From Methylomonas aurea (GTDB lineage: Bacteria; Pseudomonadota; Gammaproteobacteria; Methylococcales; Methylomonadaceae), in contig NZ_JANIBM010000008.1 of assembly GCF_024505045.1 (NCBI RefSeq), positions 124,001 to 188,000 on the forward strand: a stretch of DNA of 64,000 nt. Direction: 5' to 3'. Made by a program: the position numbers and the translations under genes. Below are positions 8,523-16,785 of this stretch, piece after piece. Under the pieces are notes generated by a model. That model was not told the origin of the DNA. It saw nothing but the letters and a program-made list of their open reading frames with translations, and did no database searches. How positions within the stretch are numbered: position 1 is the first letter of the stretch; each line of letters opens with the position of its first letter.

Positions 8523-8557
8523 AAACCCGCGAGCCGCATGGCTTAGCGGGTTTTTTA
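8523..8557 (+). terminator. Rho-independent terminator after tRNA-Leu(CAA)
   Basis: AAACCCGC (8523-8530) pairs with GCGGGTTT (8546-8553). An inner AGCC/GGCT stem closes the loop, and a run of six T follows. Downstream, 8560-8579 is a perfect tandem 10-mer GTTCAACGAA, of unknown meaning. Confidence 0.85.
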
Positions 8558-8659
8558 TTGTTCAACGAAGTTCAACGAAATGCAGGGACATACACCCAAA
8601 AGTGTGTCCTTATACATAACGCCCCTAACTGATTTGTCAACACTAAACTGGACACATAG

Positions 8660-9523
8660 TTAAGCGGCTTGATGCCGCAATTCATAATTAACCGGAGACA
8701 GATAGCCATTGGCGGAATGCAGTCGCTCTCGGTTGTAAAACACTTCGATATATTCGAACACCGCTTGTTTAACCTGAGCGCGGGTCTGGAAAGTCTGTTG
8801 GTGAATCAGCTCGGTTTTCAACGTGTGAAAGAAACTCTCCGAAACCGCGTTATCCCAACAGATATCTTTTCGACTCATGCTTTGTCGAATGCCGTGTTGT
8901 TTAAGTAAAGTTCGATGGCTTTCTGAAGCCTATTGGCTACCCCGGTCGGTATGCCATAGCAAGCCTTTGCTGGGCTTGCGTTTCCAGATAGCCATCAACA
9001 GCGCATCGTTAACCCATTGGGTTTTCATATGCTCGGCCATCGACCAGTCAACGATCTGGCGAGAAAACAAGTCGATCACCACCGCCAACTACAACTAGCC
9101 TTCCTGGGTATAGATGTAAGTAATATCGCCCACATAGACTTGGTTTGCCTGATCAACCGCGAACTGACGATCCAGATGATTGGGCGCAATCGGTAGATCA
9201 TGCTTGGAGTCGGTGGTGACGTTAAATCGGCGTTTAGTTTTACACATCAATCCAGCTTCTCTCATTAAACTACCAATTCGCCGTCGCCGCACGGATTGAC
9301 CTTGATGGGACAGGGCAGTTTTGATCCGTCGGGTACCATAACTGCGTCGGCTTTTTTCGAAGGCTTGATGAACCAGGTTACTCAGTTGTTCATCCTCTCG
9401 CTGCCGTGGCGAGGGGCGGCGATGCTGTCAGGCGTAATAGGCGCTTGGCGACACTTGCAACAACCGACACATCCCTGCGACGCTGAATTCCGCCGTATGC
9501 TTTTGAATCCAGGCGCACTTTAC
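8660..9523 (-). pseudogene. IS3-family transposase OrfB (DDE integrase), broken by four nonsense codons
   Basis: Reading the minus strand from 9523 to 8660 gives one continuous frame of 288 codons with no frameshift but four internal stops: TGA at 9430-9428, TAG at 9097-9095, TAG at 9091-9089 and TAG at 8932-8930. Around them the protein is a normal Orf[92 protein letters not shown] and [16 protein letters not shown]. From the family pattern, two stops replace Trp and two replace Tyr. The DDE residues themselves appear intact. Confidence 0.85.
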
Positions 9524-9849
9524 CGTTGCTCTTTGGCAAAGTACCCATAGGGCATAAATACGCGGCGGCCTTTTTACCCACAGGGCACAAGTAATAAATC
9601 GCGCTCCTCGGTCAGTCGGGCCACCTCTTTTTTGAGACGCTTGAGTTCATCACAAAGATGATCATCGGTTCTGACCGGATGACCTGGGGATTGGCGTCTG
9701 GAATATTTACCAATCCAGGTATGCAGCGTATTCACGTTAATCCCTAAATCATGGGCAACCTGGGCAACAGATTTGTCTGACTCATTCGCCAGCTTAACGG
9801 CACAGGCTCTGAATTCGGCTGTATAAATATTCGGTTTTTCCCGGCTCAT
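9520..9849 (-). pseudogene. IS3-family OrfA (helix-turn-helix), interrupted by two short insertions
   Basis: From the ATG at 9849 the frame reads MSREKPNIYTAEFRACAVKL, then VAQVAHDLGINVNTLHTWIG (helix-turn-helix) and a leucine-zipper-like LKRLKKEVARLTEERDLL. A 16-bp insertion (9576-9591) then shifts the frame and stops it at 9574. Past a second, ~17-bp insertion (about 9541-9557) the expected family ending FAKEQR and stop TAA (9522-9520) reappear. The two insertions add 33 bp in total. An upstream in-frame ATG at 9894 exists, but the family start is the internal one. Confidence 0.8.
9542..9590 (+). repeat. Two copies of a short palindromic 15-mer inside the IS
   Basis: TACCCATAGGGCATAA (9542-9557) and TACCCACAGGGCACAA (9575-9590) differ at two transition sites only and are 17 bp apart. 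Each contains an inverted repeat (ACCC/GGGc). Both interrupt otherwise conserved orfA codons, so they were inserted after the IS was already here or in its recent ancestor. I saw no third copy in the window. Confidence 0.7.
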
Positions 9850-9970
9850 TGGGATCACACTCAATTTTAGGCATTGTATAAGTGTGTCCGGCAAAGTGTA
9901 ACCACATCAGATGGGTGTGGCGGCGGCCGTTGCCACGCTTGGCCGATCAAGAAATCCGACCGATAACGGT

Positions 9971-9999
9971 TTGGCCTTATCCTTGGCCTGTGTGATAAT
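9971..9999 (+). promoter_or_regulatory. Possible promoter of the gltA-sdh operon
   Basis: TTGGCC (9971-9976), a 17-bp spacer and GATAAT (9994-9999), 45 bp upstream of the gltA ATG. Match to consensus is moderate in both hexamers. Confidence 0.4.
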
Positions 10000-10044
10000 C
10001 GTTTTCGACTGCTAAGCTTCTGCTATCAGAATACTGAGGAAACC

Positions 10045-11373
10045 ATGTCAAACGATACTTTAACGGTCAGGCATAACGCTACCGGGAAAGAAGTGGAATA
10101 TCCGTTGTTGAAGGGGTCTTTGGGTGCAGATACCGCGGACATTCGTTCCCTGAACAAGGATTTGGGTTGTTTCACTTACGATCCCGGTTTTATTGCCACC
10201 GCAAGTTGTAAAAGCAAAATCACCTATATCGACGGCGATAAGGGCATCTTGTTGTACCGTGGCTATCCGATTGAGCAGTTGGCCGAGAACTGCGAATTCA
10301 CCGAAGTGGCCTACTTGTTGATGAATGGCGAGTTGCCGGACCAGACCCAGTTGCGCGACTTCAACGAGGAAATCGGCGACCGTGCCACGATTCACGAATC
10401 GCTACGCAAGTTCTTCGACGGCTTTCATTATGATGCCCATCCGATGGCGATGCTGGTTGGCGTGGTCGGTTCTTTGTCGGCGTTCTACCATAGCGATTTG
10501 AATATCAAAGATCCCGACAGCAGACGGATCTGCGCGGCAAGACTTCTCGGCAAGATGCCGACCATCGCTGCAGCCTCTTACCGGCATTCGGTCGGTCGGC
10601 CCTTCGTCTATCCGCGCATGGATTTGAGCTACTGCGAAAACTTTCTGAATATGATGTTTTCGCGTTCGTCGCAAAATTACATTGACCAGAACCACTACAT
10701 CGATCCCAATCTGGTCAAGGCATTGAACCTGTTGTTTATTCTGCATGCCGACCACGAGCAAAACGCCAGTACCTCGACGGTAAGGATGGCCGGCAGCACC
10801 GGCGCCAATCCTTACGCCTGCGTCGCAGCCGGGATTGCCGCGTTGTGGGGGCCGGCCCACGGCGGCGCCAACGAAGCGGTATTGAATATGTTGGCGCAAA
10901 TCGGCAGCGTCGAGAACGTACCGAAATACATCGCCAAGGCCAAGGACCATAACGACCCGTTTCGACTTATGGGTTTTGGGCATCGGGTTTACAAGAACTT
11001 TGATCCGCGGGCGACCATCATCCGCAAAACCTGCTACGAGGTACTCAACCGCACCCAGACCAACGACCCGTTGTTCGAGCTTGCTTTGGCTTTGGAAGAG
11101 TACGCCTTGAAAGACGAGTATTTCATCGAGAAAAAGCTCTACCCCAACGTCGATTTCTACTCGGGCATCATCTACAAAGCACTTCATATTCCGGTGGATA
11201 TGTTTACCGTAATGTTCGCTATTGCCCGTACCGCGGGATGGGTCGCGCATTGGCTGGAAATGATGGAGGAAGCTGTTACACCGATCAGTCGGCCCAGGCA
11301 GCTTTACGTCGGGCCGCCGCGCCGGGATTTTGTTGCGATCGCGGATCGCCAACCGTTCGTTAAACCGCTATGA
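10045..11373 (+). CDS. gltA: Citrate synthase (type II, hexameric)
   Basis: 442 residues. Condenses acetyl-CoA and oxaloacetate to citrate. The catalytic histidines lie in [15 protein letters not shown] and [11 protein letters not shown], with [13 protein letters not shown] and the aspartate in YPNVDFYSG completing the active site. The N-terminal extension with C..D.GF.ATASC is typical of the NADH-sensitive gammaproteobacterial type. It is the first gene of an operon with the succinate dehydrogenase genes, the reverse of the E. coli divergent arrangement. The start has a GAGGAAA Shine-Dalgarno. Its stop overlaps the next gene (ATGA). Confidence 0.96.
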   Translation: MSNDTLTVRHNATGKEVEYPLLKGSLGADTADIRSLNKDLGCFTYDPGFIATASCKSKITYIDGDKGILLYRGYPIEQLAENCEFTEVAYLLMNGELPDQTQLRDFNEEIGDRATIHESLRKFFDGFHYDAHPMAMLVGVVGSLSAFYHSDLNIKDPDSRRICAARLLGKMPTIAAASYRHSVGRPFVYPRMDLSYCENFLNMMFSRSSQNYIDQNHYIDPNLVKALNLLFILHADHEQNASTSTVRMAGSTGANPYACVAAGIAALWGPAHGGANEAVLNMLAQIGSVENVPKYIAKAKDHNDPFRLMGFGHRVYKNFDPRATIIRKTCYEVLNRTQTNDPLFELALALEEYALKDEYFIEKKLYPNVDFYSGIIYKALHIPVDMFTVMFAIARTAGWVAHWLEMMEEAVTPISRPRQLYVGPPRRDFVAIADRQPFVKPL

Positions 11374-11543
11374 AAATATCACAGGCTAACAACGCTCAGG
11401 TGGCCGTCGAAGAGGCTACCGAATCAACACCGGCTGCAGCCGAGCCAGCGCCGCCCAAGCCGGAAGAATTCAACGGCCCGAAAGGCCCGGAACCCACTCG
11501 CTTTGGAGATTGGGAGCGTAAGGGGCGTTGCGTCGATTTTTAA
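11370..11543 (+). CDS. SDHAF4/DUF1674-type succinate dehydrogenase assembly factor
   Basis: A 57-residue gene too short for most ORF calls, overlapping the gltA stop as ATGA. The N-terminal half is a disordered Ala/Pro/Glu-rich stretch. The C-terminus [20 protein letters not shown] then CVDF is the conserved DUF1674 signature. In eukaryotes and some bacteria this family binds flavinylated SdhA and helps it meet SdhB. Position directly before sdhC in an sdh operon supports the role, which is inferred from family and context. Confidence 0.85.
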   Translation: MKISQANNAQVAVEEATESTPAAAEPAPPKPEEFNGPKGPEPTRFGDWERKGRCVDF

Positions 11544-11579
11544 CGCCGTATTTATTTCAAACTCAAGATAGGGTCAATT

Positions 11580-11951
11580 ATGTCCGCTAACCGACCGCTT
11601 TCCCCTCATTTACAGGTCTACCGGTTGCCCCTCACCGGGTTGGTATCGATCACGCACCGGATGACCGGCGTGTTTTTGTCGATGGGCCTGGTGTTGTTCG
11701 TGTACGTCTTGTTTGCCATTGCCGCCGGCGAAAACGCCTATCTGGCGATGCAGGCTTTCATGTCCTTTTGGTTATTCAAACTGGTGTACTGGGGCTTTAT
11801 TTACGCGCTGTTTTTTCATTTGGTCCATGGGATTCGGCATTTGATCTGGGATGTCGGCAAGACTTTCGAGCGGGCGACGCTGGATAAATTTGCAGTTTAC
11901 GAACTGGCGTGTTCGGCGTCGCTGACACTATTGACGTTTATCGTTTCCTGA
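11580..11951 (+). CDS. sdhC: Succinate dehydrogenase cytochrome b556 subunit
   Basis: 123 residues with three transmembrane helices (about 30-52, 65-85 and 105-122). SPHLQVYRLPLTGLVSITHR is the N-terminal SdhC signature carrying the quinone-site serine and arginine. The haem ligand histidine lies in HLVHGIRHLIWD. It anchors SdhAB to the inner membrane with SdhD and reduces quinone. Confidence 0.95.
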   Translation: MSANRPLSPHLQVYRLPLTGLVSITHRMTGVFLSMGLVLFVYVLFAIAAGENAYLAMQAFMSFWLFKLVYWGFIYALFFHLVHGIRHLIWDVGKTFERATLDKFAVYELACSASLTLLTFIVS

Positions 11952-11966
11952 TTAGGGAGGATAGTT

Positions 11967-12347
11967 ATGGGTTACAAAGCCTGCGTGGAAAAAGCCGCCG
12001 ATTTTTTCTCGGTGCACAGCGGATCGGGCCATTTTTGGTACCAGCGGGTGACCGCGGTTGCGTTGGTGCCTTTGTCGATATGGCTGTTGGTGTTACTGCA
12101 CAAAGCTTTGAATGCGCCTTATGCGGACACCGTGGCTTGGTTATCGTCGCCGTTCAACACCTTGGCTATTATCGCTTGGACCGTTGCGGTGGTTTACCAT
12201 GCCGCTTTGGGGGTGCAGGTAGTGATCGAGGACTACGTCTCGACGATTCCGGTGCGGCATTTGGCGATTCGGGCCACCAATCTGACTTTTTTGGTTTTGG
12301 GTATCGCTGCGTTACTCGCGATCGTCATTATTCTTCTGGCAAGGTAA
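11967..12347 (+). CDS. sdhD: Succinate dehydrogenase hydrophobic membrane anchor subunit
   Basis: 126 residues, three membrane segments. The second haem-ligand region is VYHAALGVQVVIEDYV, and the N-terminal SGSGHFWYQRVTAVALVP matches SdhD. It starts 15 bp after sdhC with an AGGGAGG Shine-Dalgarno. Confidence 0.93.
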   Translation: MGYKACVEKAADFFSVHSGSGHFWYQRVTAVALVPLSIWLLVLLHKALNAPYADTVAWLSSPFNTLAIIAWTVAVVYHAALGVQVVIEDYVSTIPVRHLAIRATNLTFLVLGIAALLAIVIILLAR

Positions 12348-12350
12348 AAC

Positions 12351-14135
12351 ATGGCCTCAGCATATAACATCATTGAACACCAGCATGACGTCGTCGTGGT
12401 TGGCGCCGGCGGAGCCGGTTTGCGGGCAACTTTCGGCATGGTGGAAAAGGGGCTGAAAACCGCTTGCATCACTAAGGTGTTCCCGACCCGCAGCCATACG
12501 GTAGCGGCGCAGGGCGGTATCAGTGCCGCATTGGGCAACATGGGCGAGGACGATTGGCGGTTTCATATGTACGACACCGTCAAAGGTTCGGATTGGCTGG
12601 GCGACCAGGACGCTATCGAATACATGTGTCGCGAGGCGATTCCGGCCATCATCGAATTGGAGCACTACGGCGTACCGTTTTCACGCACTGCGGAAGGCAA
12701 AATCTATCAGCGCGCGTTCGGCGGCATGTCGACCCATTACGGTAAGGCCCAGGCGCAACGCACTTGCGCGGCGGCCGACGTCACCGGCCACGCCATTCTG
12801 CACACGCTGTACCAGCAGGCTTTAAAGCATAACGCCGAATTCTTCGTCGAATACATTGCGCTGGATCTGATCATGGAGGACGGCGAATGCCGCGGCGTAC
12901 TGGCTTGGTGTCTGGACGACGGCTCCATTCATCTGTTCCGCGGCCACCAGACCGTGCTGGCAACCGGCGGTTACGGCCGGGCGTTTTTCTCCTGTACCTC
13001 GGCACATACGGTGACCGGTGACGGTAACGGTATGGTGTTACGGGCCGGCTTGCCGTTGCAGGATATGGAGTTCGTGCAGTTCCACCCGACCGGCATCTAC
13101 GGTTCCGGTTGTTTGATCACGGAAGGTGCCAGAGGCGAGGGCGGCTATCTGACCAATTCCGAAGGCGAACGGTTCATGCCCAATTACGCGCCGAACGCTA
13201 AGGACTTGGCGTCGCGCGATGTGGTTAGCCGGGCGATCACGATGGAAGTCAACGCCGGTCGCGGCGTCGGTCCGAAAAAAGATCACGCGTTGCTGCATTT
13301 GGAACACCTCGATCCGGCGATCATTCACGAACGCCTGCCCGGTATCGCCGAAACCGCGCGCATCTTTGCCGGCGTCGATGTCACCAAACAGCCGATTCCG
13401 GTGATTCCGACCGTGCATTACAACATGGGCGGCATTCCGACCAACTACAAAGCCGAAGTCGTGACCTTGAGGGATGGCGATCCCGACAGCGTGGTCCCGG
13501 GCCTGATGGCGATCGGCGAAACGGCTTGTGTCTCGGTACATGGCGCCAACCGGTTGGGATCCAATTCTTTACTGGATTTGGTAGTCTTCGGCCGGGCTGC
13601 CGCGATTCGGGCCACCGAATTGATCAAGCCGGGCATGCCGCATAAACCGTTGGCGAAAGACGCCTGCGACAAAGCCTTATCGCGTTTCGATGGCATTCGC
13701 CATGCCAACGGCAGCAGAAAGACTGCGGAGATTCGCTTGGACATGCAAACCACGATGCAGGCCAAGGCGGCGGTATTCCGTACCGCCGAGACTTTACAGG
13801 AAGGCGTGGAACGCATCGGAGAGATTGCAGCATCGTTCGGCGATGTCAAAGTCGGCGATAAATCGTTGATCTGGAATACCGATTTGGTGGAAACCCTGGA
13901 GCTGGATAATCTGTTGGGCCAAGCCCAAGTCACGATTGCTGCCGCCGCCAATCGGAAAGAAAGTCGTGGCGGCCACGCCCGCGAGGATTTCCCACAGCGC
14001 GACGACAAAAATTGGCTGAAGCACACATTGACTTGGCGCCAGGATAACCAAGTTAAAATCGATTACCGTCCTGTGCATTTATATACGCTGACCGACGAAG
14101 TGGAAGTCGTGGCGCCGAAAGAGAGGGTCTACTAA
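12351..14135 (+). CDS. sdhA: Succinate dehydrogenase flavoprotein subunit
   Basis: 594 residues. The Rossmann motif [14 protein letters not shown] is near residues 14-28. The covalent-FAD histidine is H49 in [11 protein letters not shown]. Active-site residues lie in [30 protein letters not shown] and [15 protein letters not shown]. It oxidises succinate to fumarate on the cytoplasmic face. The stop shares bases with the sdhB start (TAATG), implying coupled translation. SdhE (below) should insert the FAD. Confidence 0.97.
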   Translation: MASAYNIIEHQHDVVVVGAGGAGLRATFGMVEKGLKTACITKVFPTRSHTVAAQGGISAALGNMGEDDWRFHMYDTVKGSDWLGDQDAIEYMCREAIPAIIELEHYGVPFSRTAEGKIYQRAFGGMSTHYGKAQAQRTCAAADVTGHAILHTLYQQALKHNAEFFVEYIALDLIMEDGECRGVLAWCLDDGSIHLFRGHQTVLATGGYGRAFFSCTSAHTVTGDGNGMVLRAGLPLQDMEFVQFHPTGIYGSGCLITEGARGEGGYLTNSEGERFMPNYAPNAKDLASRDVVSRAITMEVNAGRGVGPKKDHALLHLEHLDPAIIHERLPGIAETARIFAGVDVTKQPIPVIPTVHYNMGGIPTNYKAEVVTLRDGDPDSVVPGLMAIGETACVSVHGANRLGSNSLLDLVVFGRAAAIRATELIKPGMPHKPLAKDACDKALSRFDGIRHANGSRKTAEIRLDMQTTMQAKAAVFRTAETLQEGVERIGEIAASFGDVKVGDKSLIWNTDLVETLELDNLLGQAQVTIAAAANRKESRGGHAREDFPQRDDKNWLKHTLTWRQDNQVKIDYRPVHLYTLTDEVEVVAPKERVY

Positions 14136-14917
14136 TGGTTGAATTTACTTTGCCCAGAAACTCTGTCGTCAAAAAAGGCAAGCTTTACAAAGCGGACGGT
14201 GCGACGAATATCCGCCTGGTTCAAGTCTACCGCTGGGATCCCGACTCGGGAGAAAATCCGCGGATCGATAGTTACGAAATCGATATGGACCACTGCGGAC
14301 CGATGGTGTTGGACGCGATCTTGAAGATCAAGAACGAAATCGATAGCAGTCTGACCTTTCGCCGCTCCTGCCGGGAAGGGGTCTGCGGTTCGTGCGCGAT
14401 GAACATCAACGGCAAGAATACGCTGGCCTGCATCAAGGCGATCAGCGATTACCAAGGCACCATCAAGATATTCCCATTGCCGCATATGTCGGTAATCAAG
14501 GATTTGGTGGCCGACATGAGCCATTTTTTCGAGCAGTATGCATCGATCAAACCCTGGCTGACGGCTTCCAGCGAAGCGCCGGCAGACAGCGAACGGTTGC
14601 AAAGCCGGGAAGATCGGGCCAAATTGGACGGTTTGTACGAATGTGTGCTGTGCGCCAGTTGTTCGACCAGTTGCCCGAGTTATTGGTGGAACAGCGATAA
14701 GTATCTTGGGCCGGCGATTTTGTTGCAAGCGTACCGCTGGCTGGCGGATAGCCGCGACGACAACGACAAGGAACGCCTCGACGAATTGGACGAATCGTTC
14801 AAGTTGTACCGGTGCCATACCATCATGAACTGTACCGACACTTGTCCGAAAGGTTTGAATCCGGCCAAGGCTATTGCGGAAATCAAGAAACGGCTGGTAG
14901 AACGCGACCATTTGTGA
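14135..14917 (+). CDS. sdhB: Succinate dehydrogenase iron-sulfur subunit
   Basis: 260 residues. The 2Fe-2S ligands are in [21 protein letters not shown]-type spacing near residue 75. The 4Fe-4S ligands lie in [13 protein letters not shown], and the 3Fe-4S region in [17 protein letters not shown]. It passes electrons from FAD to quinone. The sequence is a little longer than E. coli SdhB. Confidence 0.96.
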   Translation: MVEFTLPRNSVVKKGKLYKADGATNIRLVQVYRWDPDSGENPRIDSYEIDMDHCGPMVLDAILKIKNEIDSSLTFRRSCREGVCGSCAMNINGKNTLACIKAISDYQGTIKIFPLPHMSVIKDLVADMSHFFEQYASIKPWLTASSEAPADSERLQSREDRAKLDGLYECVLCASCSTSCPSYWWNSDKYLGPAILLQAYRWLADSRDDNDKERLDELDESFKLYRCHTIMNCTDTCPKGLNPAKAIAEIKKRLVERDHL

Positions 14918-15201
14918 GCGAATTGAATAAACTGCGCTGGCGTTGCCGGCGCGGTACCCTCGAATTGGATTTGCTATTGCTCCGCTATCTGGAGCACGCT
15001 TATCTGTCTGCAACATCGGATCAGCAACAGGCCTTTCTCCGTATATTGGATTTGGAAGACATTGAGCTGATGCCTTACCTTATGGCGGACCGGCTACCGG
15101 CCGACGTCGATCTGGCGCAACTGGTTATTGCCATCCGCACCTTACCTGCCGCACTGGAAATGGTCGAACAAGCCGTAACCGTTAACGGCGCATCGAATTA
15201 A
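14914..15201 (+). CDS. sdhE: FAD assembly factor SdhE
   Basis: 95 residues from a GTG at 14914 that overlaps the sdhB stop (GTGA). The family motif RGTLELD, near residue 13, corresponds to the RGxxE needed for flavinylation of SdhA. The rest ([26 protein letters not shown]) is the compact helical SdhE fold. The longer in-frame ORF upstream lies inside sdhB and is not credible. Operon position supports the role. Confidence 0.9.
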   Translation: MSELNKLRWRCRRGTLELDLLLLRYLEHAYLSATSDQQQAFLRILDLEDIELMPYLMADRLPADVDLAQLVIAIRTLPAALEMVEQAVTVNGASN

Positions 15202-15234
15202 TTAACGTCGATTATTCTATCTTGAATTATTTTG

Positions 15235-15250
15235 GGGGCCGGGAGGCCCC
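15235..15250 (+). terminator. GC-rich hairpin after sdhE, possible weak terminator
   Basis: GGGGCC-GGGA-GGCCCC forms a perfect 6-bp stem with a tetraloop between sdhE and queA. Only a poor T-run follows (GGATGCTTTATTG), so termination may be partial. Confidence 0.35.
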
Positions 15251-15277
15251 GGATGCTTTATTGTTGCCGAAATTATC

Positions 15278-16297
15278 ATGAAAAAGAGTGACTTCAATTA
15301 CCGGTTGCCGGAAGAATTGATTGCCCAGTACCCGTTAGCGGAGCGTAGCGCTAGCCGCATGTTGCACATGGATAAACTTAGCGGGGCAGTGTCCGACCGC
15401 CAGTTCACCGATTTGCTCGAGTTGTTGTCGGCGGACGACTTGTTGGTATTCAACGATACCAAGGTGATACCCGCCCGCGTTTTCGGCCGCAAAGCCAGCG
15501 GCGGTAAGGTCGAGATTTTGATCGAGCGTATCGAAGACCAGCAGCAGGCCTTGGCTCATATCAAGGCCAGCAAGTCGCCGAAGGCAGGATCCCGGATAGA
15601 GCTGGAGGCTGGCTATTGTTTCGAAGTCGTCGGCCGGGAGGCGGATCTATTCCGTTTGCGCTTGCCTGGCCCTACTGGCGTACTGGATCTGCTGACAGAC
15701 GTGGGGCATATTCCGCTACCGCCTTATATCGACCGCAATGATGAAAATAGCGACCTCGAACGTTATCAGACCGTTTTCGCCGAACGCGCCGGTGCCGTTG
15801 CGGCGCCAACCGCCGGCCTACATTTCGACCAAACGATGTTGGACAGGCTGGAACAGAAAGGTTTGCAGCGGACTTTCGTTACCTTGCACGTCGGCAGCGG
15901 CACGTTCAGGCCGGTGCGAGTGGAGGACCTGAGCCAACACACTATGCATAAAGAGTTTTACAGCGTATCGCAAAGCACTGTCGATGCCGTCGCAGCGGCG
16001 CGGGCACGAGGCGGGCGGGTGGTCGCGGTGGGTACCACCGCAGTCCGGGCGTTGGAGTCTGCGTCGACCGGCGGGCAACTGGCGGCTGGAGTCGGCGATA
16101 CCGATTTATTCATTACGCCCGGTTACCGGTTTAAATCGGTCGACGCATTGTTCACCAATTTCCATTTGCCGGAGTCGACACTGCTGATGTTGGTGTCGGC
16201 ATTTGCCGATTACGACGCGGTGATGGCTGCGTACCGGCATGCGATAGAACAGCGTTATCGATTTTTCAGTTATGGCGATGCGATGTTGATTAGTTGA
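15278..16297 (+). CDS. queA: S-adenosylmethionine:tRNA ribosyltransferase-isomerase
   Basis: 339 residues, full QueA length. Starts [20 protein letters not shown]; carries [44 protein letters not shown] and [17 protein letters not shown]. It transfers the ribosyl part of SAM to preQ1 in tRNA to make epoxyqueuosine. The usual neighbour tgt is not in the window. It converges on the pilus operon, with 42 bp between the stops. Confidence 0.96.
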   Translation: MKKSDFNYRLPEELIAQYPLAERSASRMLHMDKLSGAVSDRQFTDLLELLSADDLLVFNDTKVIPARVFGRKASGGKVEILIERIEDQQQALAHIKASKSPKAGSRIELEAGYCFEVVGREADLFRLRLPGPTGVLDLLTDVGHIPLPPYIDRNDENSDLERYQTVFAERAGAVAAPTAGLHFDQTMLDRLEQKGLQRTFVTLHVGSGTFRPVRVEDLSQHTMHKEFYSVSQSTVDAVAAARARGGRVVAVGTTAVRALESASTGGQLAAGVGDTDLFITPGYRFKSVDALFTNFHLPESTLLMLVSAFADYDAVMAAYRHAIEQRYRFFSYGDAMLIS

Positions 16298-16339
16298 ATG
16301 TTGGTACGAAAACTATCCAACCAGTGTTTATAGGTGCGG

Positions 16340-16771
16340 TTATTTTTTCCAGCAGCTGTTGGCGTCCAATGATGCGGATGCCACGGTCTTTTGGCCTAGT
16401 TGATCGATAGATAATGACCCGCATTTATCACCGCTCATACTTCGTCCGGAGACAGGGGTAGCCGTAATCGTGTAAGTCGTAGCAGCCAATGTGGCGCTAA
16501 TATTGTATAAAGCAGTGCCGGTTTTAGGGGAAGCGGTAAACGGTAATGCTATGTCGTTTCCAGCGGAGTCTTTATTGTATTTATTACTCTCCGTGAAATT
16601 TCTTTCCAGGAACTGGGCGTTTTCCAAAAGGATGGCTTTTGCCTCCGTTCTGTTACCCCTGTGAACGTATTCTGAGTAAGACGGAATTGCGATCGCTGCG
16701 AGAATACCGATTATTCCCACGGTTACCATTAGTTCTATTAAGGTAATGCCATGTTGCAATGTATATTTCAT
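16340..16771 (-). CDS. pilE: Type IV minor pilin PilE
   Basis: 143 residues with a class III prepilin leader: MKYTLQHG is cut before [20 protein letters not shown], with the essential Glu at +5. The C-terminal half contains the cysteine pair of the pilin disulfide loop (DKCGSL...ANSCW). It is the last gene of the minor-pilin operon, 14 bp downstream of pilY1, the standard fimT-pilV-pilW-pilX-pilY1-pilE order. The product is probably a priming pilin at the pilus tip rather than the major pilin. Confidence 0.88.
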   Translation of the reverse strand: MKYTLQHGITLIELMVTVGIIGILAAIAIPSYSEYVHRGNRTEAKAILLENAQFLERNFTESNKYNKDSAGNDIALPFTASPKTGTALYNISATLAATTYTITATPVSGRSMSGDKCGSLSIDQLGQKTVASASLDANSCWKK

Positions 16772-16785
16772 AAATTGTTATATAT

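Larger units (their letters stand above)
8640..9899 (-). mobile_element. Degenerate IS3-family insertion sequence (~1.26 kb)
   Basis: The element is bounded by imperfect inverted ends. Left (8640 on): ACACTAAACTGGACACATAG. Right, read inward from 9899: ACACTTTGCCGGACACACTT. The length and the two-frame orfA/orfB layout fit the IS3 family. Both transposase genes are broken (see the two pseudogenes), so the copy should be immobile on its own. I could not find a clear target duplication. Another AGTGTGTCC end-like motif lies just outside the left end (8601-8609), matching the one at 9881-9889. Confidence 0.8.

Noticed and set aside
8560-8579. Tandem GTTCAACGAA repeat after tRNA-Leu(CAA) as an integration att site
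   Set aside because: It does not match the tRNA 3' end and there is no integrase gene nearby.
10402-11352. 316-codon minus-strand open frame opposite gltA
   Set aside because: Shadow of citrate synthase; no family match and no ribosome binding site.
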